DNA of 64,000 nt from Kryptolebias marmoratus (Eukaryota; Chordata; Actinopteri; Cyprinodontiformes; Rivulidae): assembly GCF_001649575.2 (NCBI RefSeq), contig NC_051445.1, positions 9,607,000 to 9,670,999 of the forward strand, given 5' to 3'. A program made the position numbers and the translations under genes. A model generated the notes under the pieces. The model saw only the letters and a program-made list of their open reading frames with translations. It did no database searches and was not told the origin of the DNA. Of the stretch, positions 1 to 14,430 are shown in pieces; the stretch's first letter is position 1; each line of letters starts with the position of its first letter.

Positions 1-177
1 GGCTATTTTTGGAGGTGATATTTGATTTAAACGACATTTCAATATTGAAGGAAGGTAAAAAAAAAAAAAAAAAAAAGGAAGCAAACGGCGCACCAGCTGA
101 TCATAGTTTTTATGCATGACATAAAACGCATCATTAAGCCGGAATGAATTTTTTTTTCTCGTGAGCGTAAAATTTAC

Positions 178-1802
178 CCCAGCAGGCGCCGATGAGCATC
201 CTCTGACGCGGCGCAGGGTTGGGGATGGCTCCGTTGTCGTGAATGAGAGCAGGGTCAAAGGTCACGCCGTCCACATAGAGAGTCACCAAAGGGAACTGGA
301 CACTGAGTGAGAGATGATGCCACTCGCTGTCACACACCTGCAGGACGACAGGAACGTGGAGCCAACGTGAAGCAAAAGATAAATAATAAACCGTGGCAAA
401 ATAAGGATTATGATCTTTTTTTTTTAACTCTACAGAAAAGTGTCTACTCAGGCTGGTAAGTCCGACTAAAAAGATAAACCTGAGAGGTTGAGAGGTGACT
501 AATGTGGTAAAGGGCTGCACGAGTTCATAAAAGCCCGCAGTTATCTTAAAATATCATAAACCCACATTTCCCTCACTCTTCCTTTCCTGTTCTGTCATCA
601 CAAAGCTCGCAGCACTTTCTCTGCAGCTGAGCTACAATCATCTAACACCGGAGGGGGCATCAGGGCAGCTGGACTCCATCTGATCGGCCAAATATATTAT
701 AAGCAGCCGGAGCACAAACAAATGGCATTTAATAATAGTAGTCAGGGTACAAAATCCTGCTTTTCAGTTTTGCTTTGTTTTTTCAGTGGAATTGTTTTCC
801 TTGTTTTGCCATTTGCTGAATGCTTTTACATCTATTCAAAAAGGCTTCAAGGGGAGATGCTTCTTAAAAGAATGCTGGCAGATTATAAATGTAACCAAAC
901 AAGCTGAAACAAGTCATTTTCATTAAGAAATTAAAAACCTAACAGCCCATGAAGGACCTCCTTGACCTTCGCCAAGGAGGTTAGGTTTTCATCAGTGTTG
1001 GTTAATTTGTTTGTTTGTTAGCAAGATTACTTAAAAACTAATGAACAGATTTAGATGAAATTTTCAGGGAATTTCAGGTTGTCACAAGAAACAATAAATT
1101 AAACTTTGGTGGTGATCCGGATCACAAGCCGGATCAGTTTTATTTCAATGATGCCATGGCCTCGGTGGAGGTTTGTGCTCTCTGAGTGCTTCTTGTGCTG
1201 AAAAATGAGTTTTAGCTGTTTGGGTCAAATCTTGAAAAACAACAATATCTGCAACATCATGCATCAGACTGCGTGTTCTGAAGGACTCTTAGCTACGACC
1301 ACACCAGATTTTAGCTCATTGTCTCTAAACCTGACTGAGTTGTAGCCATTTTCATGTTGGTTAATGAACTGGAATGACTCCAAAAGGCTTTCAGGTGTAG
1401 ATGTACATCCAATGATTACTTCCTGAAAGTTTCATTAAAATACATCCAGTGGTTCATAAGATATTTTGCTAACAGACAGACAGAGTTGACTCCAAATACA
1501 GTAGTTGATGGCAAAATTTTAAATAAAGATTTTGTGAAGATTTTGTTAGTGCTCAGAATATGTGTTGGAGATCAATTTCTGCTACCACCACAACAAATCT
1601 TAGGTCAGTGTCTGTAAAATCGACTGAATAATCGCCAATTTCTTGTTTTTTAAGGCCAGTTGGCTGTGGCAGCCATCTGGGTTTACTGGATTTACTCCAA
1701 AAATTAATCAGTTGTAGATGTATGCCCCATGATTGTTTTATGATTGACACTACAAACAAACGCACACACAAAGTATTGCCTTTGCGCTCAGGCAATAAAT
1801 AG

Positions 1803-1885
<83 letters not shown>

Positions 1886-3384
1886 CTAATGAGTATTTCA
1901 GTTTGGTAAGTTTTACTACACATTTATTTGACTTTTCCACAAACAATCTGTGAAAACAGAAGAAAACAGAAGTAACACCAGAATGTCAGGGGACTTATAA
2001 AGATAGGGCGGAGGATTTAACAAATCTTGTCTGTATCAACTCAGCTTCTTTTAATCCAAGTGACTTCAATCTGTCTGAGACTGGTGGATTCAGTCAAAAC
2101 AAACCTTCCTTCACCCCAACACGCCCCAAACCACACACACGCACAAAGAATATTAAAGAGGTAACTCCCTGTTTTTATGTACTCTGATGCACAATCTTTA
2201 AATACCTGTTTATGACGATTAAATATGCTTTAAGTATTTCACAGATGCACATAAGCCAGAAATGGTGTAGGCTTTTAAAAATAAGGCTTTATGTGAAAAC
2301 TCTACAGACCGTATTAGGTGTATTTATCAATTTTGTTGAATTTTTTTTGCAGTCGCATGATATTTAAGTCTGAATGAACAGCTGAACCAATGTGTGAATT
2401 GCAGGTTGTCAAATAAGTCACTGCCTTTTTCTTTCCTGATGGTATTTTAGTTGATTAGTTGATATTATAAAGAAAAAAACAACAATCACATGTAGCACAG
2501 ACAACAAAAACAACCATCCTTATAAACAAGCCGAGAGCCTAAATGAAGTTTAATGAAATATTTGTTGTTGCAGCGTGTGTTTTGCATGATGTCTTGTGTA
2601 TTTCACCTTTCACAGGCAGCTAATGGGATAGTGCAGAGTCCAAAACACAGTAAGTATATTATTTGTTTTGTATCATATAATATGGTATTGTATCACACCA
2701 CTTTAGGGTATTTTCAATTATGAAAATATGACTCGAATGTAAAATCCTCCTGGATGCTGACAGATGTCGTTCATACTTAAGGTCAGCAATCAGCTTTGGA
2801 CAGAGTCCGGTTCGGGTTCTGTCCTCATTCTCCAGTGTTTGCATGGAAAGGATGGATTTATGTTTAAGAGGATGAAATGCAAATCTAGACGCAAAGATCT
2901 TTATAGCCTGCAGCTGAAAAGCCCATGTCCATGTGTGTGTTTGTGTGTCTGTCTGTTAGAAAAATATCTCATGAATGACTGGACAAGTTTGAATGAAAAT
3001 GCAGAGCAATGAATGGATATATGTCTACAACCGACTAACTTTTGGAGTCAACCAACATGGCCAACTGACCTTAAAAAACAAACAAACACTAAAATGGCTA
3101 TAAGTCAGTCAGTTAGACAGATATTAACCTAGAATTTGGTGTGGTAGTAGCTGAGGCTGATCCACAACATGTATTATGAGAACTAACAAATTGTGAAGGA
3201 TCTTTGTTTAATATTTTGACATTACCTATGTGTTTGCCTGTTAACAAAAAAACCCTTGACCACTGAAGGGAATTTTAAGTAATCAATACTCTGAGAATAT
3301 TTGGACCACACTTAATTTTCAAGGTTTGACCAAAATGGATTCAATGCCGTCCAGGTGATATGCATTCCTTTAGGCATGCTAGGC

Positions 3385-3437
<53 letters not shown>

Positions 3438-6400
3438 GCTAAGAAGTCATGTTCAGAGTGGAAGAAAAATGTTCAACAAGCTCTCTGGTCGATGCAGAAA
3501 TTGATTTCCATCTTGCCATCTTTTCACAGGTAACGAACTGCACAATACTTCAATAAGACAACAACAGTTTCTAAAGATGTATGATTCACACAGCATGAAC
3601 CAATAAAAACAGCCAGCTACTATCAGAAGTCTGGGAGATGAAGGAAAAGAGGCTTTAATTGACTGTAGAAAAAATAACAGTGTTTATTCAATTAAACTGA
3701 GCATGTCTCATTTAAGATAATTTACTAAAGATTATTAAATTTCTTCAATTTCAGCTTGATTTTAAGACTGAAACAAAGAAGAAAGTGTGCAGAAAATGAA
3801 CATTTTCCCTGGTACCTGCTCCAGTTTCCACAAGAACTTGACGGGCCGAGCAGCCGAGACGTCGGGCCAGTAGAAGAGGGAGAGACGGCAGCCGTGGACG
3901 GAGAGGGAGTAATGAGAGTAGGAGTCATCTGAAGAGAAAAACAACAAGGGGATAAAAAATTATAATAATTGGTGGATCTATTTCTTTTAGGAATAAACAC
4001 AAAATGAAGAAAATGTGCGCTTTTTATTTATTTTTTAACTCTGACTTGTGAATTTCTTCAAGAGAAGGTCTGCTTCTCTGCATGTCTCAGTTATAAATAC
4101 TCACATGATTCACACACACGATATTTTCAGGCACAATTACAATGTTTTACTATTTTTCTGCTCGGCTGTAAAAGGTAGCAGCTGGAAGTCAAGTGCCTCG
4201 AGTCACTAGGGCAGCTTGATCATATTTGTTGAGAGTAAAAATCAGGTTTCTTTTTTAGGCTTTGATTTTACTTGTTCATGAGAATATGAGGCATGCAATC
4301 ACTGAAATATCCTATCAAAGTGCTCAAAAATTATTAGCAAAATCACAACGTCATTATAGTCCAGTTGGTGAAACTCACCATTCGTGACGGTACTGCAGAT
4401 GATAGTCTCCTCGTCCTTGCGATTTCCCCTGGACTGAGTGGTCGACGGCTCGATGTTGGCTCCGCCCCTTCGCATCCACAGCTGGAGGGTGAAGTAGTCA
4501 CCTGACAGTGCGGACACGATCGAATCCGGCACGGCTGCAACATGGCTCGACCCGTTGAAGGAGAAGACCAGAGATGAATCAGAAGAGGGGAGAGTGGGCA
4601 GAGCGGCGGTCCAGTTGGCTGCAGGAGATGGAGGTGGGAGAAGGTCTACTTCGCCCCTGACAGCACCTGAAAAATATTCAAATAATTTTAAAAATGGCAT
4701 AAATAAAACAGATTTTCACTCCTGATTATAATTTTAGGTAAGGAGTAAAACTAACCACACAAGCGGCGCACAGATCTGTCAGAGTAGCTGTCTCTGTCAC
4801 AGCCCTTCCCAATATGGCCGGTCTGGAGCTCTACGGTGGCCTGGATATTCCAAACCGTCTCTTCACAGGTCTCCAAATGCAGACTGGGGAACAGAGGGAC
4901 GCTTCCTGAACCTGGTGTGTACTCCACACGCTTTGTCCATCCTAGAAGAAAACAACAACAACAACATAACTTGAGGCTTCATTGTGCTGCTTTCAAATTT
5001 AAAATGGATGGAAACTTTATAAAACTCGTCTGAAAAAGGTTAGTAAATATAAACAGAGTGCAACAATTCACAAATTAAATAAACATAGTGTTTAATTATT
5101 AATCAAAGATGTCAAATGTTAAAAAATGTTTGCTCAATTCAAAGATGAGAGCTTAAAAAAAGATCATTGCCTCCTGTTGCATCACTTGTTTTAATTACGC
5201 TCAATAAGATTTTTAATATTCAACACTGAAGGTGTGCTCACGGATATGAAAGTAACTCATGTCAGGCGCTTCACTGAACCCTCACACATTTACAGACCTT
5301 TGAACTGTTTAAGAATAACAAGCAGACTGGTTATTCTCCTCTGCAGTAGTATCCATAACCTCAGTCCATCTCAAATGGAGTTTAAGTGCAAAATCATTTA
5401 ATCACTTGTGTCAAACAAGAAATCCATAAAATCTTTGCAATTTTAAACCGTGAAACAATATCTTGAATGACTAAAATAAATGTATTGTCAAAGTTTAGTT
5501 AATGATCATTTCTTTTTTATTTACTTTGCTTCTCTGTCGTCTCTTTATGATCTGAACCAGCTGTTCTCAAATTCTTCAGCTTCACAAACTAACAGAAGAA
5601 GGGAGTGATGATATAAAATGCCGATAATAGGCCAATTAAAAAAGGGCATAATGATAACACAAACACGTTAAAAAGAAGAATTAATAACTGTTTTTCATAC
5701 AAATAATTGGCATGTTGCAAAAAAATGTGACGTTACCAACAGTTTGTCCATTTATTTTGATTTCTGGAGATAAGTTCTAGATTTCCACTGAGTGTCTCAC
5801 AGTGGAGACTAAGCCACCAACCAAGCTGAATGGCTACCCACACATTTTATCACTCCAAGTGAGAGTTTCACCCAAAAAAAAAAAAAAACATTGAATGAAA
5901 CAACTAAAGCACTCGTCTAAAGCCTTCACTGGGTTATTTCAAGACAGAACAAGAGCTATCTGTGATAATGATTACCGATCCAGCCGGGTTTGCAGGACGG
6001 CTTGACCGTGACGACAACCTGGGCGTCAGCCTGAGCGCGATTCTTTCCACAGTCGAAGGCGGTCACCCAGAAGGTGTGAACACGCTGCCGCTTTGAATCC
6101 AAAGGCTCAGTGTTCTTAATGTTACCTAGGAGACAGAGCATCAAAAGAAATGGAGAACATGACATAATGAGACAAACAGAAATAGAGGGTTAGTCAGCAA
6201 CAACAACCTTGTGTGATAGAAAACCCAACGCAGCTAAAAGCCCACTGAAAAACCTTTGACAGTGCCACAAATGCATTAACGGAGCCACAACCGGGTTTAG
6301 TGCTCCGTGTTCATATGGAGAAAACAAGAAGATAATTAAGTCTGAAGAGGTGAAAAACGAAAAGGGTTTTCCTGTTTTTATAGATAAAGGCGAATAAACA

Positions 6401-9400
6401 CAGAGTATCTGTGAAGGGCTGACAGCACCCAGCATGCCGGCTGATAAACAGGAGCTAGGAAGAGAAGATGCTTTGACATGATGAGATGAAAAACAAAGAG
6501 AGCAGCAGAAACAGAAAGGAAAAAAGAAAAAACAAAGTAAACAGACAACAAGAAGCAGACAGCATCTGAGCAAGATGGGAACAATAGGTCTCTGAGCTGC
6601 TGTCTGAAAAAAAAACAGAAAGAAGCCACTCATCTGCAGCGCCCTTTAAGATCTGGAAAATTCTGCAGAGTCATGCTAAAGCTGGGTCCTTCTCAGCTGC
6701 TGTTGCAAAAGGGTCACAAATATCTCCCACCACATAGTCCAGTGATTTGATTCTAATATCCATTTTGTCCCCCAGAAAATAAGGAAATAGCTTCATCCCA
6801 AACCGTCAGGGTATTAAACCAAACAGTTGTTGCAAAAGCAGAGCAAAAGTCCGCCCCCACAAATTCTATTTTAACATCTTTTGGTTTACCTGAGCGCAGC
6901 ATTAGAGCCCTGCAATTCTTTTCAATTTCTCCCTAAACAGACATCAATATCTCAGCTGTGGCTGCTGCTGTTTTTCTGTGCTTCAACATCGCAGAGCTGA
7001 ACTAAATTTAAAAGTCTGGCTTACATAAAAAAACAAAACAAAAACAAACATAAAATTGAAAAAAAAATACTGTGAAAGGCATTTAAATATGCTTTTTACT
7101 TACAGACTGATAGGATGGCAGTCTCTAATTTAAAAGTGTGAGATAAAAACCTCCTTACCGTCGTTGTCGATGGCGAAGGGCACGTTGGGAGTGATGATGT
7201 CATAGAAGCAGATCTGGCTGTACTGCGGGGAGCAGTCAGCATCCAGAGCCTCCACGCGCACGATCCGGTCAAACAGGCGCCCCTCTGGGACCGAAGCCTC
7301 GTAGCGACGCTCCACAAACACGGGGGAGAACTCGTTGACGTCGTTTACACGAACATGCACGGTGGCCCTGAGGGAAGGGGGAGTGGGAGACCGAACACAA
7401 GCAGAGAGGCACGGATTACTGTAACAACAGGAAGCTGTAACGGCTGAGTGGTCTGCACAGCGCACGCTCTCGCACGTTCAGAATGTAAAAACATCAAAAA
7501 TCTAATTTCCAAACTGTGAGTAAAAGGTCTAACTTGTGGGATTTCTTGCTGTTGACTCCGTCAGGTCCTTCTCCACAGTCGTAGGCCTGGATGGTGAAGC
7601 TGTGCTCCCGCTGGCTCTCACAGTCCAGCGGCTCCTTGGACCGGACCAGACCCTCGCCGGTGGAGCGGTCCAGAACCACGGCTTCAAACTGGACCGATCC
7701 CGAACCCAAGGGGCCATTATGAACCCGAAAACCACAGATTTCACCTGAGTGAGACAGATTGTGTGAGACAACAACTCAGTCAGTTTAACATATTATTATA
7801 CAAAATCTCAGACATTTTAAAATCACCTTTGACTTGGAAAAATATCAGTTGTAGTTTCCTTTTTTTGCACAGATTACTGCAACACCTACTTTAACTTTTT
7901 TATTTATTTGAACAGCTTCAAACCGGCCTCCCTCTGACTACCAAGTGTCGTTTTTTTGGGGCTTTTTAAAGGTGCTTCAATCAAGCAATCAGATATTTTG
8001 AACAGAAATATTAAAAGGTACTAAATATCTCTGCAGGAAAACCCCTAAATAGGCGAAAAATCAAAGGAGAAATCAAAGCAGCTTTTTAAGTTTAAATTTA
8101 TCTTTCTGCCTGTGTAACATTCTTTATGTATAAAACTGAGTAGGTATTTTTTCTATTTTTATCTGCGTCACAATTAGCATCTAGATTGTTAATTCTGACA
8201 GGACTAGACTACTTTACTAAAAAAAGGGAGAGAGAGAATTAACACATTAATACCAGTAACCCACCCAGATCATTAATTATTATATCTAAAATGAACTTTT
8301 TAAGTCAAAAACATGTATATTTTTCACTGTATGATTTTGCTTGTTATAAAAGTTCTATATTTATAGGCTTATCTGGACTGCAAGCTGGGCTTTCAGCACC
8401 TGAACGTCTCAGAGCCAGGTCTACGTAACATGAACAGATTGCTTTTTGACATTGTCCTGCAGAAACAAAACAAATCTTTTCCCCCCCTGAAAATCACGAC
8501 GCCTGAACGGCAGCATGTGTTGCTCCCCGACCTGAAAACGCCGTTGATGGTGACAAAGATGTGCAAGCTGTCCATAACATGTGCTCTAATGACCTCAATA
8601 CGAGCCCAAATACCAGTTTTAGAGCACCGATAACAACCCAGATGGTCCTGATCCCGTCCAGCCCAGAGGAAGCAGCGTCTCTGGTTTCCAAAAGGAATTT
8701 AAAATGATGATTCATCAGACCTCAACTCGTCTCAACTCATCATAAACAAGTAAAACGGGGCAAAGTGCTTCGTTTCTGGGTTTTGCTTTTGCTACTATCT
8801 CCATGGTATGGTTTTACTTTCAATTTGTGAATCTGTGTTCACTAGCTAATGATTTCTAAAAGTGCTCTGAGCCCATTTTTTTAACAGAACTGTGTCTGTT
8901 CTAATGCAATGAAAGCCTAAAAATTGCAGACATTTAATACTGATTTTTAATATGTAAATAGCAACAAAACTCTCCCTGGATTTTCTCAATCTTTCTGTGA
9001 AAGCATGAATAAGAAATCTAGAAATTATTTTGCAATTTTACATTGAAAACCTGTTCTGAAATTGCTAGATTCTTAACAGATGCGGTTCAAAGGAACCCTT
9101 GTACATTTTAAAAATGGACAGGGGAATGTTTTTTTAACCATCTCACTGACTTATTGCCAATAAACCTGATTAGCTGCAAACTTTCCCAGTCTTTTCTTCC
9201 CCCCTTGAAACATGATGCTGACAAAATCAAAATGTCCATTAAAAAATAAAGCAATAACGTGTCTGACTTACAACATTTTAATTTGCCATCTTATTTTTCA
9301 AATGAAACAGATATTTTCATGTATTTGCAAACCACTGAATTATCTGTTTCTCTTTATATGTTTTACATGCATCTCAGCTCTCCTGATATCTGGACTTTAT

Positions 9401-12400
9401 TTGATGTACCACTTTATCTCAAACAGCATTTTATCATCAAAATTGAAGGCGAAAAATATATATATAAATAAATAAGAAAGACTGCAAAAGCGCCTCAAAC
9501 AAGAAACCTTAGAAAAGCAGCTGATTTTTATCGGCTGACATAAGTCAAAGGTTCGTGCTCGAACAGGTAATTTCCTCTTCTTTCTTGACACGGCCTCAAT
9601 ATATATCAGGAAACCTTCGAGTAATTCAAGTTGATTTTTTGTAATTTGACTGAACACGGTTATTTCCAGGACTCTGAGGGCAAACATGATCACCTTATTT
9701 CATCAGGCTGCACAGGCAGAGCCCTGCTGATTGCTCCTGCAAAGAGAGGTTCAATTACACTATGATGGTCTAAAAATAGTGCACTCTGTGACTGAATACA
9801 TTTGCCTTTATATTTAGGTGGCCTTTAGGGAAATGTTTCTGGTCTCGACGCTGACAAAAATGTGTGCATTATTTACTATTAAAAGCGCAAGCAGCAAAAC
9901 AAACAGGAATAAACCTCTGAGTGGGCACGTGACTGCAGCATCATTCTGTCTGCAAAATAAAAGTTGGATGATTTTCCGTCTCATCTCAGGAGACGAGCTT
10001 CACAAGCAGATGATTTAACCCATTTTAGTTGTCTTTGTAGCAGCCATTCAAAAGAAAAAAAGAAAAAAACGAAATGAAAAGGCTTCGGTGCAAATATTTA
10101 TGAACATTTGATTTTGTAGCCCTCCGTGGTGCTCGTTGCAGTTACCAGCGTAGTGAAGTGGGGCATCTTTGTCCAGGGCAAAGAGAGGGGGGTTGAGCAG
10201 GACGGTGTTGTCGTTCTCCATAACGATCCCCTGGTACTCCGTCTCGATCCATGGCTTGTGCTTATTGGCTGAATGGCACAGAGAGGAGACCGAAGAGGCT
10301 TTGGGTTAAACGGCGCAATTAGGAGGAAACCAAAGCAGCTATTTTTAAACACTCAATTATGGTGGAGGACATGGTGGGAGTGTGTATGAGGAGAGGGGGG
10401 AAACAATACACAAAGCATGTGTGACCACAGCTTGATCATAGCCAACCCTTTTTCCTCCATATTGACCACCTTTTGTTCATTTCAAGCAACATCCACCAGC
10501 AGCATAATTACATCCTCTCTGTTTTCCCTCTGCTGCACAGAAACAAACAGAAAAGTATTGCTCATATCAAAAACTGAGCAGCCAAATAATGCACCGAAAA
10601 CAGCAAAGTCGGAGCAAAAAAACGCCCGAGGCTCACTCTCAGCTTAACCTTTAATTGCAAAATAATTATCAATCCTTGTGCCGACTGTTCAGTGCTGAGC
10701 GATCAAAGGCCAAGTTAATGAGGCAGAAGGATGACGATTTTACACTCCAGCAATGAGCAAAAACAAAAGGCGGCGTGCCCTCCCTCTGGTGTCTCCAGTA
10801 TCTCAACACAACAAGCTGCAGCGTTCGAAATCAGACAGGAGCGCAAGACTTTTTTTTTTGTTTTGTTTGGCAATCGCTTTGTTGTCGCCACAGTGAATTT
10901 TCTAGAAAATGTGAGTGGAACTAATTCTGTGCGAGAGGAGAGTCAACAGAGGCGAAACGCCGCCAGTTCTAAATCTGATCAGACTTCTTTCAGTTCAAAT
11001 AGAGCCGGGTGTCATTTGAATTCTTCTATTTTTTCTGCAGCTTTTTACATGCCTTGCTGCTGAATTTAAAGATGTTTCTGTCACTGACAGAGAATATCTA
11101 AGTGTTTTGGTATTTTACTGAAGCGCTCTCATCTTGTGCAGCTTCTGCTCTATAAGCTATGGAGAATTTTTATATTGTATTTAAGCATTTATTTACTTCA
11201 GACTCTGTTTATTATGTGTCCTTGTTTAAAAACTGAGACAATATTTTAGCTGACAATAAACACACATCATTAAATAAATCATTTCCAGAGTTTTGACCTT
11301 TAATTGAATCCAATAATGTGAATATATTTCTGCTTTAAAAGGTAAAATATAAAATAATTATTAAAAAAGAACAGTCAACAGCTTTAGTATTTTCCTAATT
11401 GACTGATTTCAAACAAAAACGCCCCAAAAAAACAAAAATTTGCAATTTTCTACTGAGTAGTAAGTAAATAGTTTGTGATTTCAAAGTTTACACTCAGATT
11501 AAATCAGATGTAAAAATCTGTGACTTTCACCTTTTTCTGTCAGTAATAAATAAAAGCATCTAAAAAATTTGGGCAAATTTAATCAAGCATGACTTGCAGA
11601 GAAATTTCTGTTCTCTCTCCAAATATGAAAACCTTCTTACTTATAAACAGCGGTGGATAAAATTCTGAGTTGCTTCCTGTTTTTTTTGTAATTATATGAA
11701 CACCGGAACATTTGTGACCCGTTCTGGCAAAACAAAAATGTAGATTTTTGCCAAAACTGAGATTGAGTCTACAAAAAACACCATCTAGCAACGCTGGCAT
11801 CAAAAATAGGAAATAATCTTCCTAATCTACCTTTGAATCAAAGTTTTCTAGCAGGTATGTATTCATAAATTATTCTGTCTTATTACACTTATAATTTTCT
11901 TAAAAATTTCTCTGCCAGCCAGCTGTCATAGCGTTGGGAAATCCCTTCATATAACAGGGCTTGAATTCTCAATTACATCACTCCAGATTAATAAAATTAA
12001 GTTTTAAAATCAGGACTATCATAAACAAATCCAGCTTGTCGCCAGGTAATAAATCAACAAATTTCATCAAACGGCGTGTCATTTTGAAGCATCTGAGATG
12101 GAGAATTTAAAAATAACAATCACTCAACATAGAAAACTTGCTCATTGTGACTCGTTTTGCCACGGGTCACATATCTCTACATAACAAAGGCTAATATTGC
12201 CAAAATCTTGAATTCCTTTAGTGGATATCAGCCAAACAAATAAATATATCTGACTGATCCATGCCTGGCAGTTTTTAACACTCTTGGATTCAGAGACATT
12301 TTAGCTGGCGCTGAGAATAAGTGAGGTTCAACACCCAGCTGTAATCACAGACATTCATCCTCCTCCTGTTTCCTCAGTCTTCTTCTGCGTTTCTTTTTTT

Positions 12401-13257
12401 TTTTTTGGTCATTTATCTCTCTGTCCTCCCCCTGCTTGCTTCTGTGTAGCATTAATCTGAGCATCAGGCCTGTGGATTACATTCGGGATTACAGATTGAG
12501 AGGCATCTCGTTCCATCTCTCTGTCTGTCCCCCCTGGCGCTGCTCCTCTTTCCGTCACTCCCCGGCCCTCGCCCGTCCACCCCTCCTCGTCTGGACCCTT
12601 CACACTGACACGCACACTGAAGGCCCAGGATCTCACGATTGTCTCTTTTTCTTTTCTCCCTCGTGTCACCTGATCTCGCATTCCTCCCTCTCCCTCCTTA
12701 TCATCCTGTTGTTTTTTTTTTTCCAGCATGTCCTCTCCTGTCACGGCTCCATCTCTACTTACTCTTCTCATTTCCCTCTTCTTCCATCTACTTCAAACCT
12801 CACGTCACCCTCTTCTCCTGACACACTCTCCCTCCACCGTTCCTGTTTCATTCTCTCAGCATGATAATCAAACAAACCAAAAATCACAATAATAAATCTG
12901 CCAAAAACAGGGGGAAACAGATCTGTCTTCTCGGAGTCAAGACGGCACATGCACACAGGGTTATGAGCAGGAAAATGTTTATGTATGTAGGGTTGAATGC
13001 ACTGTTTATGCATGAGGAATTCAGGTTATATGACACAGGAATAACAATGAAGTCATTGGGTTTATTTCTTGAGCAAAAACAGCCACGGCTACACCTGAGA
13101 ATCCAGACAGGTCCGCGTGTTCCTATGGCAATGTAAACCATTATCTCAATACTTCACATTTACCAGTCGAAAAAAGGATGAGGAACTGACCTTTGTTGCC
13201 ATTGGCAACCGAAGTCAAGCAAAGGAGGAGGAAGGAGAGAAAATTCATTCTGTCCAT
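178..13257 (-). CDS. clstn3: Calsyntenin-3, 5' part (signal peptide, two cadherin repeats, LamG-like domain), truncated by window edge
   Basis: Calsyntenins are type I membrane proteins of the postsynapse with two cadherin repeats, a LamG-like region, one membrane span and a kinesin-binding tail; calsyntenin-3 acts in synapse formation. Exons on the minus strand, in coding order: 13257-13191, 10268-10146, 7744-7534, 7367-7159, 6125-5976, 4941-4756, 4666-4379, 3928-3816, 337-178. All have AG/GT borders and one open frame, giving 502 codons plus one base. Exon 1 encodes MDRMNFLSFLLLCLTSVANG, a signal peptide, and splices in phase to ANKHKPWIETEYQGI, the calsyntenin N-terminus. Cadherin 1 is roughly residues 30-140 (ALDKDAP) and cadherin 2 roughly 140-255 (DVNEFSPVF, VEALDADCSPQYSQIC). 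The LamG-like part starts near 316. The segments WNIQATVELQT, GEVDLLP, ARPVKFLWKLEQV and FDPALIHDNGAI fit calsyntenin-3 better than 1 or 2. The rest of the ectodomain, the membrane span and the tail lie left of position 178. The 2.9-kb intron 1 shows nothing recognisable apart from family-C repeat pieces. Confidence 0.93.
961..1185 (+). repeat. Dispersed repeat, family B (single copy here)
   Basis: The block runs from ccttcgccaaggaggttaggt through gttagcaagattactt, atgaaattttcaggga and ggtggtgatccggatcac to gtgctctctgagtgcttctt. I recognise this series as a widespread fish repeat, recalled from general familiarity and not from a search. It lies next to a family-A copy in the clstn3 gene. Confidence 0.55.
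1190..1795 (-). repeat. Family-A dispersed repeat, tandem dimer
   Basis: Two units in the same orientation. Shared blocks are ctacgaccacaccagattttagctc / ctaccaccacaacaaatctta, then tgtagatgta, then tttgctaacagacaga. The copy is followed by an (AT)n microsatellite at 1807-1881. It lies within the clstn3 intron between exons 337-178 and 3928-3816. Confidence 0.7.
1807..1881. repeat. (AT)n microsatellite
   Basis: About 37 uninterrupted AT dinucleotides at the edge of a family-A repeat. Confidence 0.95.
2935..3437 (+). repeat. Family-A dispersed repeat with AT/T tail
   Basis: Contains ctgttagaaaaatatctcatgaa, gtctacaacc, ttttggagtcaacc, aaaatggctataa and aatttggtgtggtagtagctgag. It ends gatatgcattccttta...gctaggcc, then (AT)n and T18 (3389-3437). 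Confidence 0.7.
8380..9210 (-). mobile_element. Decayed DNA-transposon relic (tentative)
   Basis: Scattered matches in collinear order resemble a common fish Tc1-like element read in reverse: catcagacctca, agtgctctgagccca, ttttgcaattttaca, and attgccaataaacctgattagctgcaaa near 9150. The intact reading frame is gone. The assignment rests on remembered sequence patterns and needs a repeat-library search. Confidence 0.35.
11700..11805 (-). repeat. Family-C short repeat
   Basis: tttgtgacccgttctggcaaaac at one end and acaccatctag at the other match, in reverse orientation, the copy at 28010-28090. A partial copy with cgttttgccacgggtcaca is at 12152-12172. Confidence 0.5.
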
Positions 13258-14039
13258 CTGAAGGAGGAAAGGAAAGAAAAACAGAGAGGAGGGGAGGTAA
13301 CAGGGTGGGGTGAGGAAAGAGAAAGAGGGGGAGTACAGTTCATGCATCAACAACTGATCAGCAGTGGAGGACAGTACAGTAACAAGACAGAAGCAGATCA
13401 GGCAGAACAGAGATGCTGCACAGAGGGCTCAATGCTGTTTTTGTGCCAAAACAAATAAATAAATAAATAAAAGTGTCATGGATGGCTGCAAAACTAGATT
13501 CAGACTTGCATGACTGAACCAGTAATCCATGAAGCATTTTGCCTAAATGTTGCTTTGACTGGCATGCTTGCAGGCTGAGATCCTAGAATAGCCTGTGGAG
13601 CATACCTGCTCATGAGAGTGTGTGTGTGTGTGAGAGAGAGAGAGAGATACGTGCACACGGGTGTTTTCATCACGGTTCGTGGCATGACCAGCCCGTGGCT
13701 GGGGGGGTTTATCTGCCACCAACCCCTGCATCTTTAAAACCCGCTTTCCGTTCTCTGCAGCCTACATGGCAACGAACGCGGAGTATTATTCAGTCGAAAA
13801 TGGACATTACACAGCATGCGACTCCATCTGAGCAGGTCGCCCAGGCTAAAAACACTCACGTTCAGAAGTGCAAACATGCTATGCGACAATTTGTAGCCGA
13901 TTTTCATCACAAGCTAGTAACGACATCACACGCTTCGTGGCTAAATAAGGCAAATATTAATATTAATATGAACCTGCTGGCGGAGTACGGGGTAAAAATG
14001 TCGCAGAAATGGTAGGTGGGGGTGTGGGGAGGGGGGGTT

Positions 14040-14430
14040 TAGTTTGACATTACCGTGTGCTGAGCGCGGTGATGCTCCCGGTTGTTGGTACCTGCTTCTA
14101 CGCTCGCGGCATCCGCCTCTCACGCCCCTGCCGCTCGGCTCGGCAAACCCCGGAGGCTGAGCACCAACTGACAAACCTCCAGGTGAAGGAGGAGAAGGAG
14201 AAGGAGAAGGAGAAGGAGAAGGAGACGGGAGGTTCTACTCCTGAAGAGCCGAGGAAAAAAAAATGACGCGCAGCCGGGGGTTAGTAGCGTCAGGAAGGGG
14301 GTGTAAGGAGGAGGAAGACGTACGTCCTTGTTGCTTGACATAAAAAAAGGAAAAACGATGGGAATATTACGCTGACGTCCCCTCCCTCTCGGCGTTTCTT
14401 AACCCGCCCACACTGCGTCCTTCTCCGCTC
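14040..14430 (-). promoter_or_regulatory. Probable clstn3 promoter or 5' untranslated region (CpG-rich)
   Basis: A local rise in GC and CpG (for example cgctcgcggcatccgcc near 14100) stands out in AT-rich surroundings. It lies about 0.8 kb upstream of the clstn3 signal-peptide exon and downstream of the lpcat3 3' end, so it most likely serves clstn3. A GAAGGA-type purine repeat (about 14186-14224) and a half CRE (ctgacgtc, near 14371) fall inside. No start site can be read from the sequence. Confidence 0.4.

Noticed and set aside
10731..11063. 110-codon open frame inside clstn3 intron 1
   Set aside because: No domain, no conservation evidence, no splice borders; a chance frame.
12409..12864. 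Overlapping long frames on both strands in clstn3 intron 1
   Set aside because: They come from a strand-biased pyrimidine-rich stretch, which lowers stop frequency; the translations are low in complexity.
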